From assembly GCF_003268775.1 (NCBI RefSeq), contig NZ_QLSU01000005.1:310001-374000 (forward strand): 64,000 nt of DNA. Reading direction: 5' to 3'. Source of the DNA: Paraburkholderia unamae (GTDB lineage Bacteria > Pseudomonadota > Gammaproteobacteria > Burkholderiales > Burkholderiaceae). Positions 46,842 through 58,118 of the stretch are shown piece by piece (within the stretch, counting starts at the first letter, position 1; the number at the start of each line of letters is the position of its first letter). The notes beneath the pieces are model-generated. The model was not told where the DNA came from and searched no databases. It was given only the letters and a program-made list of their open reading frames with translations. Both the position numbers and the translations under genes were made by a program.

Positions 46842-48055
46842 ACCGCAAGCTCCCGCGCGTTTGTGCGTGCCTTGAGCGCATCAAGGCTCGCGCGTTGCAG
46901 CGAAGCGTTCAGGCGGTCGAGATCCGCATCCGAATGCGCGGCCGAGAGCGAAATGCGCAGGCGCGAGGTGCCCTCGGGCACGGTCGGCGGCCGGATCGCG
47001 GGAACCCAGAGGCCGTCGCGTTCGAGCGTGGCCTGGAGAGCGAGTGTCGCCTCGTTGGCGCCGATCACGAGCGGCTGCACGGCCGTATGTGAATCCACCG
47101 GCTGCCAGCAAGTATCGTTGAGCAGCGAGCGCGTGCGAGCGATGAGATGCTTCAGATGCGCGCGCCGTGCATCGCCCTCCTCGCCTTCGATCAGACGCAG
47201 GCTCGCGGACACCGCGTGCGCCACCGCCGGCGACGAAGCCGTCGTGAAGATATACGGCCGCGCGCGCTGCACGAGCCATTCGATCACGGTGCCGTGCGCG
47301 CAGACGAACGCGCCCGACACGCCCGCCGCCTTGCCGAGCGTGCCGACCATCACGAGATGCTCCGAGCGCAGCGCGGCTTGCGCCAGCGCGCCGCGACCTT
47401 GCGGGCCGAGCACGCCGAAGCCGTGCGCGTCGTCCACCACGAGCCATGCGCCATGCTGTTCCGCCAGCTCGACGAGGCGCGCGAGCGGCGCGACATCGCC
47501 GTCCATGCTGAACACGGTGTCGCTCACGATCACTTTCGCGCTGGCATCCGAGGCTTCGAGCATCGCGGCGAGCGCCGCCATGTCGGCGTGCGGATAGATC
47601 GCGATCTCGGCGCGCGAGAGCCTCGCGCCGTCGATCAGCGAAGCGTGGTTGAGCGCGTCGGAGAAGATCGTCGTGCCGCGGCCCGCGAGCGCCGTGAGCA
47701 CGGCGAGATTCGCCATGTAGCCGGTGCTGAAGTACAGCGCGCGCGGCGCGTCGATAAAGGTGCCCGCGAACGCCGCGAGATCGTCTTCGAGCTGCGCGTG
47801 CGCGCGCGAGTGGCCGCCCAGCAGATGCGAGCCGCCGCTGCCCGCACCGTAGCGCTGGGCGCCTTCGGCAATGGCCGCGGCCAGTTGCGGATGCGCGGCG
47901 AGACCGAGATAGTCGTTACTCGCGAAGCCGATGGTCGCGCGGCCGTCCACCTGCATATGGGCGCTGCAAGGCGTGTCGGCGGTGCGGCGGCGGCGGCGCA
48001 GGCCGCGCGCGTCGATCTCGCGCAGGCCTTGTTCGAGGGTGTGGAGCAATGTCAT
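46838..48055 (-). CDS. bioF: 8-amino-7-oxononanoate synthase
   Basis: 405 residues. A PLP-dependent alpha-oxoamine synthase condensing pimeloyl thioester with alanine. [60 protein letters not shown] and the PLP Lys in [14 protein letters not shown] are present. The ATG at 48055 is one base after the bioA stop. There is no bioC or bioH in the window, so the pimeloyl supply genes lie elsewhere. Confidence 0.95.
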   Translation of the reverse strand: MTLLHTLEQGLREIDARGLRRRRRTADTPCSAHMQVDGRATIGFASNDYLGLAAHPQLAAAIAEGAQRYGAGSGGSHLLGGHSRAHAQLEDDLAAFAGTFIDAPRALYFSTGYMANLAVLTALAGRGTTIFSDALNHASLIDGARLSRAEIAIYPHADMAALAAMLEASDASAKVIVSDTVFSMDGDVAPLARLVELAEQHGAWLVVDDAHGFGVLGPQGRGALAQAALRSEHLVMVGTLGKAAGVSGAFVCAHGTVIEWLVQRARPYIFTTASSPAVAHAVSASLRLIEGEEGDARRAHLKHLIARTRSLLNDTCWQPVDSHTAVQPLVIGANEATLALQATLERDGLWVPAIRPPTVPEGTSRLRISLSAAHSDADLDRLNASLQRASLDALKARTNARELAV

Positions 48056-48056
48056 A

Positions 48057-49436
48057 TCAGAGGTCCTCCGCGACGGTGGCGTCGAACGTCTCGCGCGTGC
48101 GGGTTGCGAGGAACGCCTGTGTTTCGTTGTCCAGAATATAAGGCGGCATGACGTAGACCGTCGTGCCAATCGGGCGCAGCAGCAGTTCGCGCTGCAACGC
48201 GTTTTCGAAGAAGCGGCGTGAAAACGTGGCCGCGCGCTGCGGGTCCGCGAGCGCGACATCGAACGCGAGAATCGTGCCGCACTGGCGCAGGTTGTGCACG
48301 AGCGGGTGCGCCGCGAACGGCTCGAACAGCGCACGCAGTTGCGCCGACTTGCGCGTGTTCGCAGCGAGCACGTCGTCGCGCTCGAACAGATCGAGCGTGG
48401 CGAGCGCCGCTCGGCACGCGAGCGGATTGCCCGTGTACGAATGCGAATGCAAAAAGCCGCGCGTCGTATCGTCGTCGTAGAACGATTCGTAGATGGCGTC
48501 GCGCGAGAGCACGATCGAAAGCGGCAGATAGCCGCCGCTAATCCCCTTCGAAAGCGTGAGCAGATCGGGCCACACGCCCGCCTGCTCGCAGGCGAAGAAC
48601 GTGCCGGTGCGCCCGCAGCCCACGGCGATTTCATCGGCGATCAAGTGCACGCGGTGGCGGTCGCACAGCGCGCGCAGGCCCTTGAGATACGCGGGATCGT
48701 GCATGGCCATGCCGGCCGCGCACTGCACGAGCGGCTCGACGATCAGCGCGGCGATGCGGCCTTCGCGCTCGAGGAAAAGGCGCTCGACATCGGCGAGCGC
48801 ACGGCCCGCGACATCCGCCGCCGTTTCGCCGGACTGCGCCGCGCGTGCGTCGGGCGACGCGACCACATGCGCGTGGTGCAGCAGCGGATCGTAGGCGTCG
48901 CGGAACAGCTTCACGTCGGTCACGCCGAGCGCGCCGATGGTCTCGCCGTGATAGCTGTTGGCAAGACAGACGAATTCGCGCTTGTCGTTCTCGCCACGAT
49001 TGCGCCACGAATGAAAGCTCATCTTCAGCGCGATTTCAACGGCCGATGCGCCATCGGACGCGAAAAACGCATGGCCGAGCACGCCACCCGTCAGCGCCGA
49101 AAGACGCTCGGCAAGCTCCACCGCGGGCTCGTGCGTGCAGCCCGCGAGCATCACGTGCTCCAGCGTGTCGAGCTGCGCCTTGAGCGCGGCATTGATCGAA
49201 GGATTGGCGTGGCCGAAGAGGTTCACCCACCACGAACTGATCGCGTCCAGATAACGGCGATCCTCGCGGTCATGAAGCCACGGCCCGTCGCCGCGCGCGA
49301 CCGCCACGAGCGACAAACGCTCGTGGTGCTTCATCTGGGTGCAGGGATGCCACACGGCGCGCAGGCTGCGCGCGACCCAATCGGTCGCGGCGTGCGCGGC
49401 GCGCTCCTCGCGGGCAAGGTTCGATTGCGAATTCAA
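48057..49436 (-). CDS. bioA: Adenosylmethionine-8-amino-7-oxononanoate aminotransferase
   Basis: 459 residues. A class III PLP aminotransferase using SAM as amino donor. [11 protein letters not shown] (a BioA-specific N-terminal motif), [14 protein letters not shown], the PLP pocket [18 protein letters not shown] and Lys in [16 protein letters not shown] identify BioA rather than other omega-aminotransferases. First gene of bioAFDB; the operon promoter must lie in 49437-49600 but I could not place it. Confidence 0.95.
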   Translation of the reverse strand: MNSQSNLAREERAAHAATDWVARSLRAVWHPCTQMKHHERLSLVAVARGDGPWLHDREDRRYLDAISSWWVNLFGHANPSINAALKAQLDTLEHVMLAGCTHEPAVELAERLSALTGGVLGHAFFASDGASAVEIALKMSFHSWRNRGENDKREFVCLANSYHGETIGALGVTDVKLFRDAYDPLLHHAHVVASPDARAAQSGETAADVAGRALADVERLFLEREGRIAALIVEPLVQCAAGMAMHDPAYLKGLRALCDRHRVHLIADEIAVGCGRTGTFFACEQAGVWPDLLTLSKGISGGYLPLSIVLSRDAIYESFYDDDTTRGFLHSHSYTGNPLACRAALATLDLFERDDVLAANTRKSAQLRALFEPFAAHPLVHNLRQCGTILAFDVALADPQRAATFSRRFFENALQRELLLRPIGTTVYVMPPYILDNETQAFLATRTRETFDATVAEDL

Positions 49437-49876
49437 GTACGACTCCCGATACGACAGCGGGACCGAGATTAGCCTGTTCGCTGCCGCAATGCACTACCCC
49501 GAAAATCGCCCGCAAAGCCACGCCGGAGCGACGTTTGGCGCATTTCATGGCAGCTCGGAGCCAATCGAAAACAAAGACCCGAAATGCGCGGAGATGACGA
49601 CGGCAAAGTGAACCCGCCTTATGCAAAAAAATCTGCGGCGCGGTGTGAAAATGCAGAACGAGTGGCCGCGCGCACGCCATTTTTGGCGACGCTCGGCATA
49701 CAGGAGACAAGTGAGAAGCACGACGACCAGGCGCCACGCGGACGCTCAGGCAGGCGCTCGGGCAGGCACGTCGGCAGACGCTCAAACCGGCGCAGAACGG
49801 CGGGCGGCAATGAAAAGCAAAACGGCCCGATATCGGGCCGTTTTGCTGAAACAGGTGAGGAAACGGGAAACGGGTC
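49437..49876. other. Region upstream of bioA with terminator
   Basis: 440 bases with no supported gene. It should hold the bio promoter. Around 49735-49800 there is a low-complexity G/C stretch with repeated CAGGCAGG/GGCAGGCACG-like words. A strong palindrome at 49819-49843 ends the hydrolase gene on the minus strand. Confidence 0.5.
49819..49843 (-). terminator. Terminator of secreted hydrolase gene
   Basis: AAAACGGCCCGA-T-TCGGGCCGTTTT (a turn at TAT), symmetric with T-run on both strands, about 33 bases after the hydrolase stop. Confidence 0.88.
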
Positions 49877-51274
49877 TTATCGGCTCGCGAGCGAGTGGCC
49901 GCCAACGTCGGCGTTGCCGTTGTCCGCCGTGGCGTGCGCGTTGTCGTCGTCGCCGTTCTGGGCGGTCTGCGTGCCGCCATTGTTCCAGACCACCGCGTTG
50001 TTCACGGCGTAGAGGCGGCACGGATCGGCGCTGTGCTTCTCGCAGTTCGCGATGGCCACGGCCATCGGGTTGTCGCCGCCCTCGGCCCACGACCACGCGC
50101 CGGAGTCCGACACCGCGAACGCGCGGCTCGGATACTGCTTGAGGAAGTTGCGATAGCCGTCGCGGCCCGCCTGATCGACGAAGGGCACCGCGCCCACCGA
50201 GTCGATCTGCGCGTAACCGGTGCCATGCGGCGCGACCGGCGCCGCCACGCGGTACTGAACCGCCGTGGGCAGGCCCTGGCTGGCGAGGAACGCCTCGACC
50301 GTGGGCCACCAGATCTTCACGCCGTCGCGGTCGCCCACGAGGCGATGCGCGTCGTTCTTGTACGAGCCGAAGTCCACGAGCTTCGCGAGCGCGGCAGGGT
50401 GATTCTCACCCGTTTGCGCATCGCGGTACGCGGCGAACATCTTCGTGACGAGATCGGGCGACCAGACCGAGTCGTTGTCGCCGTAGAGCCAGAGCGAGGC
50501 CACGCGCGCCTTGCCGCCGTAGTCGCCGAACGCCTGGGTCAGGTTGTTCTGCCAGCCCGTGCAGGCGTCCTGGCGCAGTCCGCCCGAGAAGTTGATGAGG
50601 GCGCGCACGCCCTTCGCGGCCTCGGTGCCGTAGGCCATGGTGGCGAGGCCGCCGTGCGACGTGCCCGCCACCACAATCTGGTTGGCGTCGACATACGGCT
50701 GCTTCGACATGTAGGCGATGGTCGCGGCGACATCGGCCGCCTGGCCGAGCCCGTTGCCCGCGACGTTGCAACCGTCCTGCTGGTACGAGCCGCCCGAATC
50801 CGCGAAACCCTGACGGTTCGGCGCGACGACCACGTAGCCGCGGCTCACGAATTCGCGCGCGAAAGAAAGCGGGTCGCTGCGCGCCTGAAGGCGCGGGTCG
50901 CCGGGAATCTTGCCGTGGTTGAAGATCACCATCGGGAAGGGGCCGGGGCCGTCCGGGCGATAAATCGTGGTTTCGAGCGTGACGTCGCCGGCGGCGTCCA
51001 CGGGCACGCGGATCACCTGCTCGTTCATGTCCGAGTGCACGGCGGGCAGATAGGCGTCGTCGAGCGCGAGACGCGGCACGTTGGCGTTACCGAGGGGACC
51101 GCCCGAGAGGTTCGAGCGGGAAGCGTCGGCGGCGTGCGTCGACGCGGCGCTGGCCGCGTGCTGCGAGTTCACAGGCGCACTTGCCGGTTCGGAAAGCGAC
51201 GCAGCGTGCGCGACCGAAAGCAGACACGCTGTGCCGGCTACAACCCACCCGGTAAGGAGCTTTCTGAACGCCAT
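49877..51274 (-). CDS. Secreted alpha/beta hydrolase
   Basis: 465 residues. A signal peptide ends near LLSVAHA (about residue 25), then a Ser/Ala-rich linker. The hydrolase core begins at VTLETTIYRPDGPGPFPMVIFNHG, with nucleophile Ser in AGTSHGGLATM, acid in LYGDNDSVWSP and His in KNDAHRLVGD, so the triad is intact. It is similar to dienelactone-hydrolase/prolyl-oligopeptidase-like esterases. The C-terminal part (YRNFLKQYPSRAFAVSDSG) resembles a heme-free 'PD40'-like tail of unknown role. The start at 51274 has GGTGG upstream and begins the signal peptide; the 29 upstream residues do not fit. Own terminator. Confidence 0.83.
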   Translation of the reverse strand: MAFRKLLTGWVVAGTACLLSVAHAASLSEPASAPVNSQHAASAASTHAADASRSNLSGGPLGNANVPRLALDDAYLPAVHSDMNEQVIRVPVDAAGDVTLETTIYRPDGPGPFPMVIFNHGKIPGDPRLQARSDPLSFAREFVSRGYVVVAPNRQGFADSGGSYQQDGCNVAGNGLGQAADVAATIAYMSKQPYVDANQIVVAGTSHGGLATMAYGTEAAKGVRALINFSGGLRQDACTGWQNNLTQAFGDYGGKARVASLWLYGDNDSVWSPDLVTKMFAAYRDAQTGENHPAALAKLVDFGSYKNDAHRLVGDRDGVKIWWPTVEAFLASQGLPTAVQYRVAAPVAPHGTGYAQIDSVGAVPFVDQAGRDGYRNFLKQYPSRAFAVSDSGAWSWAEGGDNPMAVAIANCEKHSADPCRLYAVNNAVVWNNGGTQTAQNGDDDNAHATADNGNADVGGHSLASR

Positions 51275-51806
51275 ACGCGACACCCACCTGCAAAAAACCT
51301 GCTGTGAACCCGACTTCCGTCCGACCCGGCCCAACCCGACCGCAGCGCCCTTTCCGGGCACAACGAAACACCGTGGCGCCTGGCCGGGAAGCCAGGTGCG
51401 CTTGTGTGACCCGTTACGGGGGAGTAAACCGACCGGAATACCTGCGCGGCGCAGTGCTATCTTCGATCAGACCCGCCGCCAGCACCCGTTTGCAATCGAT
51501 AGAAGCACACGCAAAATCACGTTTTCACTATGCGCTTACGTATCGAATCGGACACCGTGATTACATACTCGCACGACAAATAATTGTTGTGCAATTGAGG
51601 GGTAACCCGGCATAAGGCGTGCCAACGGCACGCAAGCCCGCTGGAGCGGCGTGTGCGCGGCTTTGGGCTTGAGCGCGGGGGGCGCGAAAAATAAAAAAGA
51701 CGTGGATTGCGAGCGTCGCGCACGGGCAACACTCGCCGGATTCGTTCAGTAAGTGCTTGTTTGCAAAGGCGTTACTACTGACGCTATGGCAGCGGCAGGC
51801 GCTCCA
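51275..51806. other. Gene-free stretch between hydrolase and YchJ-like gene
   Basis: 532 bases; no frame has convincing codon bias or a ribosome site. An AT-rich patch at about 51520-51600 may hold the hydrolase promoter, although it lies 250 bases from the start. Confidence 0.45.
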
Positions 51807-52259
51807 TCAGTCAGATGAAACATCGCCATCGACATAGCGCCAGCAGCCGTCGTCGCCGCGCGTGAAGCGGCTCGTTTCGTGCAGCCGGTAGGCACGGCCG
51901 CCGGTTTTGTAGCGCGCGACGAATTCGACGATGGCGTGCGTGTCGTCGCGCTGCTCGTGGCGCTTGATGGCGAGACCGAGCCAGCGCGGCGCGCCTTCGG
52001 CGGCGGGATCGACATCCAGATCGGCCGGGCAGGTTTCGGGTGCCCACGTCGCGCGTAAATAGGGATCGACGCCCAGAACGTACGCCGTGTAGCGCGAGCG
52101 CATCAGTTCCAGCGCGGTGGCGGGCACGGCCGCTTCGTCGATGAAGCGGCCACAGCATTGTGCGTAGCGCGGCGCCTTGGCGCCCGGTTTCTGATTGGGC
52201 GCGGCACCGCCGCAAGGACAGTCGGCGGGCCGGGCGGCGCGCGGGATTTCAGCGATCAT
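51807..52259 (-). CDS. YchJ/UPF0225-family protein with SEC-C-like motif
   Basis: 150 residues. The N-terminal zinc motif CPCGGAAP...YAQCCGRFI is the SEC-C-like signature. The body (ALELMRSRYTAYVLGVDPYL, HAIVEFVARYKTGGRAYRLHETSRF) is the NTF2-like UPF0225 domain. The function is unknown. The ATG at 52259 is the family start; longer in-frame extension is shadow sequence. Confidence 0.9.
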   Translation of the reverse strand: MIAEIPRAARPADCPCGGAAPNQKPGAKAPRYAQCCGRFIDEAAVPATALELMRSRYTAYVLGVDPYLRATWAPETCPADLDVDPAAEGAPRWLGLAIKRHEQRDDTHAIVEFVARYKTGGRAYRLHETSRFTRGDDGCWRYVDGDVSSD

Positions 52260-52392
52260 CGGTTCAGGGCTCCGTTCGCGGGCCGCGCGGGGCTTGCGCG
52301 GCTCCTGCAAGCGCGTGGCGGCAACGCATGGCGTGCGGGACGCCATCGCCCCGCTACGCGAGGCCGCAAGCGTAGCGCAGGCGCACGGCGCT

Positions 52393-53070
<678 letters not shown>

Positions 53071-53160
53071 CTCGCCACCTTTCCCGTATCTGCCGTGAAG
53101 CCGTTGCGGCGCACCACTTCTTTGCCGTTGAAAACGCGGCGCGCCGGATCCGGCACTAGC

Positions 53161-54357
53161 CTACAGCAGTTCGACGCCCATCGCCGTGGCTTCGCCGCCG
53201 CCGATGCACAGCGTCGCCACGCCGCGCTTCAGACCGCGCGTGCGCAGCGCGCCGATCAGCGTCACGAGAATGCGCGCGCCCGAGGCGCCGATCGGGTGGC
53301 CGAGCGCGCACGCGCCGCCGTTCACGTTGACCTTTTCGTGCGGCAGGTCATGCGCCTTCATCGCGGCCATCGTGACCACGGCAAACGCTTCGTTGATCTC
53401 GTAGAGATCGACGTCGCTCGCCTTCCAGCCGGTCTTCCCGAACAGCTTGTTGATCGCGCCCACGGGCGCCGTCGTGAACTTCGACGGTTGTTGCGCGAAG
53501 GTGGCGTGCCCCGTCACGCGCGCGAGCGGCGTGAGGCCGAGCTGCTTCGCGGTCGATTCGCGCATCATCACGAGCGCCGCCGCGCCGTCCGAAATCGACG
53601 ACGAGTTCGCGGCCGTCACCGTGCCGGTCTTGCTGAACGCGGGCTTGAGCGTCGGGATCTTGTCGAGGTTCGCCTTGAAAGGTTGCTCGTCGCGCTCGAT
53701 GGTCGTCTCGCCCGCGCGCGAGGCCACCTTCACCGGCGCGATTTCCCAGGCGAACGAGCCGTCTTCGTTGGCGCGCTTCGCGCGCTTGAGCGACTCGATG
53801 GCGAACGCATCCTGGCGCTCACGCGAAAAGTCGAACTCGCCCGCGCATTCTTCCGCGAACGTGCCCATGAGGCGGCCCTTGTCGTAGGCGTCTTCGAGGC
53901 CGTCGAGGAACATGTGGTCGAGCACCTGGCCGTGGCCCATGCGCATGCCCGCGCGCGCCTTCGGCAGCAGGTACGGCGCGTTCGACATGCTCTCCATGCC
54001 GCCCGCCACGATCACATCGGCCGAGCCCGCCAGCAGCATGTCGTGCGCGAACATCGCCGCGCGCATGCCCGAGCCGCACATCTTGTTCACCGTCGTCGCG
54101 CCCGCGGCGAGCGGCAGGCCCGCGCCGAGCGCCGCCTGGCGCGCGGGCGCCTGGCCCTGCCCCGCGGGCAGCACGCAGCCCATCACCACCTCGTCGACCT
54201 GCTCTGGCTTCAGGCCCGCGCGCTCCACGGCCGCCGCGATCGCCGCCGCGCCGAGCTGCGGCGCGGTGAGCGACGCGAAGTCGCCCTGAAAACCGGCCAT
54301 CGGCGTGCGCGCCGCCGAAACGATCACGATGGCGTCCTGCTTTTGCGTCTCACTCAT
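53161..54357 (-). CDS. Acetyl-CoA C-acetyltransferase (thiolase)
   Basis: 398 residues. Biosynthetic-type thiolase interconverting two acetyl-CoA and acetoacetyl-CoA. The first catalytic Cys is in NKMCGSGMRAAMFA (about 95), His in GGACALGHPIGASGAR and the second Cys in ATLCIGGGEATAM. It could feed PHB synthesis or the end of branched-chain/fatty acid catabolism. It ends a same-strand run MerR-aceK-thiolase, with AAGGAG about 8 bases before the ATG at 54357. The paralogue name (phaA, atoB, bktB) cannot be fixed. Confidence 0.92.
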   Translation of the reverse strand: MSETQKQDAIVIVSAARTPMAGFQGDFASLTAPQLGAAAIAAAVERAGLKPEQVDEVVMGCVLPAGQGQAPARQAALGAGLPLAAGATTVNKMCGSGMRAAMFAHDMLLAGSADVIVAGGMESMSNAPYLLPKARAGMRMGHGQVLDHMFLDGLEDAYDKGRLMGTFAEECAGEFDFSRERQDAFAIESLKRAKRANEDGSFAWEIAPVKVASRAGETTIERDEQPFKANLDKIPTLKPAFSKTGTVTAANSSSISDGAAALVMMRESTAKQLGLTPLARVTGHATFAQQPSKFTTAPVGAINKLFGKTGWKASDVDLYEINEAFAVVTMAAMKAHDLPHEKVNVNGGACALGHPIGASGARILVTLIGALRTRGLKRGVATLCIGGGEATAMGVELL

Positions 54358-54401
54358 GTTTCTGCTCCTTGATGAATCCGGGTCAAACGTGTTGGCTTCG
54401 C

Positions 54402-56204
54402 TCACGCCACGCGCACCGCAGGCGCGTCGTCGCGCGCGAAGCGTTCCGGGTAGCGCACGCTAAAGCGTATCGATGTGTCATAGGGAAAGCAGTCCGGCAC
54501 CTCGCCCGCCATGAGCCGCGCGCGGCTTTCCTGCCAGAGCGCGGGCTCGAAGAAGTCCGCGTGATGCGCGAGAAACGCGCGCTGCACACGCGGGTCGCCA
54601 AGCAAAAAGGTGCCGTAGGTTTCCGGGAAGATGTCGTGCGGGCCGACCGCGTACCACGGCTCGCCCGATAGTTCGTCTTCCTCATTACGCGCGGGCGGCA
54701 CGGCGCGCACGTTGCAGTCGGTGAGGTATTCGATCTCGTCGTAGTCGTAGAACACCACGCGGCCGTTGCGCGTCACGCCGAAATTCTTGTAGAGCATGTC
54801 GCCCGGAAAAATGTTCGCGCGCAGCAGGTCTTTCACCGCATTGCCGTATTCGCGGATGCCGTGTTCGACCTCCGCGTCGCTGCCATTCTGCAAATAGAGG
54901 TTGAGCGGCACCATGCGCCGCTCGATGTACACATGGCGGATCACGAGGTTCTCGCCCTCGTATTCGATCATCGAAGGCGCGAGCGTTTCCAGTTCGCGCA
55001 CGAGCGCGTCGTCGAGCCGCGCGACAGGCAGCGCCACACTCGAATATTCGAGCGTGTCGGCAAGCCTGCCCAGGCGGTCGTGACGCTTGACGAGCCGGTA
55101 CTTCGCCTCGACCTGCTCGCGCGTGGTCTCCTTCGGCGCGGGGAAGCTGTCCTTGATGACCTTGAACACGTAGGGGAACGAAGGCAGCGTGAACACGATC
55201 ATCACCATGCCGCGGATGCCCGGCGCGGCGATGAACAGGTCGCTCGAATGCGAGAGGTGGTGCAGCAGGTCGCGATAAAACAGGTTCTTGCCCTGCTTCT
55301 GCAAGCCAAGCGACGTATAGATCTCGCCCTTCGCCTTGCGCGGCATGACGGTGCGCAGAAACGCCACGTAGGCCGACGGCACCTCCATGTCCACGAGGAA
55401 ATAGGAGTGCGAGAAGCTGAACAGAACGAGCAGTGGCTCCGTGCGCAGCAGCACCGTATCGAGCGCGAGCTTGCCGCCCTCCACATGACGGATCGGCACG
55501 ACGAGCGGCGCGAGCAGATCGCCGTTGATGATGCGCCCGACGATATACGCGCCCTGATGGCGAAAGAACAGCGACGAAAGCACGTGAATCTGGAAGTTCG
55601 GCTTCGGCTCGATCACGCCGAAGGTCTCGAGCATCGTTTGCATGATGCAGTCCACGTCGCGCCCGAGGTCCTCGAACGGCGTTTCCAGCTGGAAATTCGT
55701 GACGATGCGCGCAAGCGTCGCCGCGAGCCCGTCCTTACCCGGATAGTAAGCGCGGTACGTCGGCTTCGCGGCAGGCTCGTCGTTCTCGATGTATTCCGTC
55801 GAGATCGCGGGCCGCACGAAGATGAAATCGTTGTTGAAGTACGAGCGATGCAGGATCTTGCAGCACACGGAGTTGAAGAACGTCTCCGCGCATTCGGGCT
55901 GCCGGTGGGCCGTGAGCAGGCCGATGTAGTGCAGCTTGATCTGCTGCCACACTTCGTCGTCGATGCTCTCGGCGTCGTACTCGTCTTCGAGCGCGCACAC
56001 ACACTCCTTCACGCGATCGTCATAGGAGGCAATGCGCTCGCGCGCGAGCCGCTGCAAGGCGTGCCAGTCGGCCGCCTCGAAGAACGCCCTCGCCCGCACC
56101 GCCGCCTCGCAAAAGTTGCGGTAGTGGCGGTTGAAACCGTCGAGCATGGTCTGCGCGACATCGAAGCCGATCTGCGAGGAAAGCAGTTTCGGGAAATGTT
56201 TCAT
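54402..56204 (-). CDS. aceK: Isocitrate dehydrogenase kinase/phosphatase
   Basis: 600 residues. Phosphorylates and dephosphorylates isocitrate dehydrogenase, switching carbon between the TCA cycle and the glyoxylate bypass. [31 protein letters not shown] is the regulatory domain. The kinase fold has [20 protein letters not shown] (ATP Lys), [31 protein letters not shown] and [11 protein letters not shown]. The start [11 protein letters not shown] at 56204 fits relatives; three extra residues to 56213 are possible. Here it is not next to aceA/aceB but follows a MerR gene. Confidence 0.95.
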   Translation of the reverse strand: MKHFPKLLSSQIGFDVAQTMLDGFNRHYRNFCEAAVRARAFFEAADWHALQRLARERIASYDDRVKECVCALEDEYDAESIDDEVWQQIKLHYIGLLTAHRQPECAETFFNSVCCKILHRSYFNNDFIFVRPAISTEYIENDEPAAKPTYRAYYPGKDGLAATLARIVTNFQLETPFEDLGRDVDCIMQTMLETFGVIEPKPNFQIHVLSSLFFRHQGAYIVGRIINGDLLAPLVVPIRHVEGGKLALDTVLLRTEPLLVLFSFSHSYFLVDMEVPSAYVAFLRTVMPRKAKGEIYTSLGLQKQGKNLFYRDLLHHLSHSSDLFIAAPGIRGMVMIVFTLPSFPYVFKVIKDSFPAPKETTREQVEAKYRLVKRHDRLGRLADTLEYSSVALPVARLDDALVRELETLAPSMIEYEGENLVIRHVYIERRMVPLNLYLQNGSDAEVEHGIREYGNAVKDLLRANIFPGDMLYKNFGVTRNGRVVFYDYDEIEYLTDCNVRAVPPARNEEDELSGEPWYAVGPHDIFPETYGTFLLGDPRVQRAFLAHHADFFEPALWQESRARLMAGEVPDCFPYDTSIRFSVRYPERFARDDAPAVRVA

Positions 56205-56233
56205 GGCGGCCATGACCGTGCGGCGCGCGAGCC

Positions 56234-56662
56234 TCAGGTTTTCGCGCCGGCGTGCGCGTGCGCTTCGCGCTCGCGCGCCGCGTTCTTGTCGAGCAGCGCG
56301 CGCGCCTGCGCCTCGTACTGCGCGAGGTCTTCGAGCGTCGCGTCGAGGTCGGCGCGCTGGCGCTCGAGTATGTCGCGGTGATGCACGACCGTGTCGAGGA
56401 AGGCCTGAAGCTGCGGCAGCGTGTCGGTGGGCGATTCGTAGAGATCGAGCAGCGTGCGGATTTCGGAGAGCGTGAAGCCGAGGCGTTTGCCGCGCAGCGT
56501 CAGCTTCAGCCGCGTGCGATCGCGCCCCGAAAATACGCGCTTGAGACCGCCCGCGCCTTCACGGCTCGGCGCAAGCAGGCCCTGGTCCTCGTAGAAGCGG
56601 ATCGCGCGCGGCGTCACGTCAAATTCCCGGGCGAGTTCGGTAATCGTGTACTGGGTCGTCAT
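56234..56662 (-). CDS. MerR-family regulator (LiuR-like)
   Basis: 142 residues. The N-terminal winged helix [30 protein letters not shown] is typical MerR, followed by a dimer coiled coil (about 80-125). It lacks the metal-binding cysteines of MerR/CueR, and the DNA-binding part resembles LiuR, which controls leucine/isovalerate degradation. It lies 29 bases upstream of aceK on the same strand and is divergent from the metallo-hydrolase; an operator-like site stands in the gap. Confidence 0.85.
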   Translation of the reverse strand: MTTQYTITELAREFDVTPRAIRFYEDQGLLAPSREGAGGLKRVFSGRDRTRLKLTLRGKRLGFTLSEIRTLLDLYESPTDTLPQLQAFLDTVVHHRDILERQRADLDATLEDLAQYEAQARALLDKNAAREREAHAHAGAKT

Positions 56663-56727
56663 GGTGGGCGAAGTGCGGCTGGCCCGGCGCGCTCAGCAAA
56701 GCGGCGCGTAGGGCGATAGAATCGACG

Positions 56728-56743
56728 TTTACGTTATCGTCAA
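56728..56743. promoter_or_regulatory. Operator-like site for the MerR regulator
   Basis: TTTACGTTATCGTCAA: two 8-base halves match in 6 of 8 positions as an inverted repeat. It is 66 bases from the MerR start. It has the TTnACGT-type look reported for LiuR sites, from memory. Embedded between overlapping divergent promoters. Confidence 0.45.
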
Positions 56744-56959
56744 CTACGCGGTTGCGCAACCGGCGCGGGAAAACCCGGAGACATCACATTGGTAAGCGTT
56801 CCCTGCAAAAATGCCGCAATGCAGCGACAATGGAACGGCGCGGCGGCGGTTGCGGCCGGCGGTTGCGGCCGATGGCGCCCGACAGCGCCGATGTGCCCCC
56901 CGATCGCGCCCGATAACAACATCCCTGCACGGGATCAGAGTCAGGAGAAGACACCCCCA

Positions 56960-58030
56960 ATGAACGCCCTCGAACACCAGCTCGACTATCCCTACGCCGA
57001 CACCCTGCCGGAGCCCGGCCTCGCCTTCGACGTCGCGCCCGGCGTGAAATGGCTGCGCATGCCGCTGCCGTTCGCGCTCGACCACATCAACCTCTGGCTG
57101 CTGCGCGACGAAATCGACGGCCAGCAAGGCTGGACCGTGGTGGACTGCGGCATCACCAACGACACCATCAAGGCCCGCTGGGAAGCGGTGTTCGACCACC
57201 AGCTCGAAGGCCTGCCGGTGCTGCGCGTGATCGTCACGCACTGCCACCCGGACCATATCGGCCTCGCGCACTGGATTTGCGCGGGCGGCGACAAAAAGCG
57301 CTGGGACGTCCGGCTGTGGGCCACGCTCGGCGAATACATGCAGGCGCGCGTGATGGCCGCCGGCGACGGCTCGAACGCGGGCGGCGAAGGCGCAGCGCGC
57401 CACTTCGCCCGCCACGGCCTGGCTGACGAGGCCTCGCTCGACCAGTTGCGCAACCGCCGCGGCTACTACGGCAACCTCGTGCCGGCGCTGCCCGGCCAGT
57501 ACCGCCGCCTGCGCGAAGCGGACACGGTGGCCATTGGCGGGCGCGACTGGCGCGTCATCACGGGCTACGGGCATTCGCCCGAGCATTGCGCGCTGTTCTG
57601 CGAAGAAACCGGCGTGCTGATCTCCGGCGACATGGTGCTGCCGCGCATCTCGACCAACGTCTCGGTGTTCGACATGGAGCCGGAAGGCAATCCGCTCGGC
57701 CTGTACCTCGAATCGCTCGGCCGCTACGAGACGCTGCCCGAGAACACGCTCGTGCTGCCCTCGCACGGCAAGCCGTTCCGCGGCGTGCGCACGCGCATCG
57801 CGCAACTGCGCGCGCACCACGACGCGCGTCTCGCCGAAGTCGTCGAGGCTTGCGAGCGCACGCCGCAAAGCGCCGCCGACATCGTCCCGATCATGTTCAA
57901 GCGCGAGCTCGACATCCACCAGATGACCTTCGCGATGGGCGAGGCGCTCGCGCACCTGCATCTGCTCTGGCTCGCGGGCAAGGTCAAGCGCGCGACCGGC
58001 GCGGACGGCGTGGTGCGGTTCTCGGCCTGA
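56960..58030 (+). CDS. MBL-fold metallo-hydrolase
   Basis: 356 residues. The metallo-beta-lactamase motif VTHCHPDHIG (about residues 94-103) supplies HxHxDH; further ligands are in GYGHSPEHC and LPSHGKPF, and LISGDMVLP carries the bridging Asp. A C-terminal winged-helix-like extension (about 275-356) is common in LACTB2-like members. The substrate may be a thioester or RNA; unknown. AGGAGA is about 12 bases before the ATG. Divergent from the MerR gene, which suggests shared control with aceK and thiolase. Confidence 0.85.
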   Translation: MNALEHQLDYPYADTLPEPGLAFDVAPGVKWLRMPLPFALDHINLWLLRDEIDGQQGWTVVDCGITNDTIKARWEAVFDHQLEGLPVLRVIVTHCHPDHIGLAHWICAGGDKKRWDVRLWATLGEYMQARVMAAGDGSNAGGEGAARHFARHGLADEASLDQLRNRRGYYGNLVPALPGQYRRLREADTVAIGGRDWRVITGYGHSPEHCALFCEETGVLISGDMVLPRISTNVSVFDMEPEGNPLGLYLESLGRYETLPENTLVLPSHGKPFRGVRTRIAQLRAHHDARLAEVVEACERTPQSAADIVPIMFKRELDIHQMTFAMGEALAHLHLLWLAGKVKRATGADGVVRFSA

Positions 58031-58056
58031 GGCCGCACTCGGAAGGCACGCGCAAC

Positions 58057-58094
58057 GAAAAACGGGCGGCCCGTGTGGGACCGCCCGTTTTTTG
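58057..58094. terminator. Bidirectional terminator, metallo-hydrolase/lolA
   Basis: AAAACGGGCGG ... CCGCCCGTTTTTT between convergent genes, 25 bases from each stop codon. Confidence 0.9.
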
Positions 58095-58118
58095 TTTCCA
58101 GCGAGGCGCGCAGCCGGT

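Noticed and set aside
49735..49800. Repeated CAGGCAGG/GGCAGGCACG words resembling a short repeat array
   Set aside because: No constant repeat length or spacer pattern; low-complexity GC sequence, not CRISPR.
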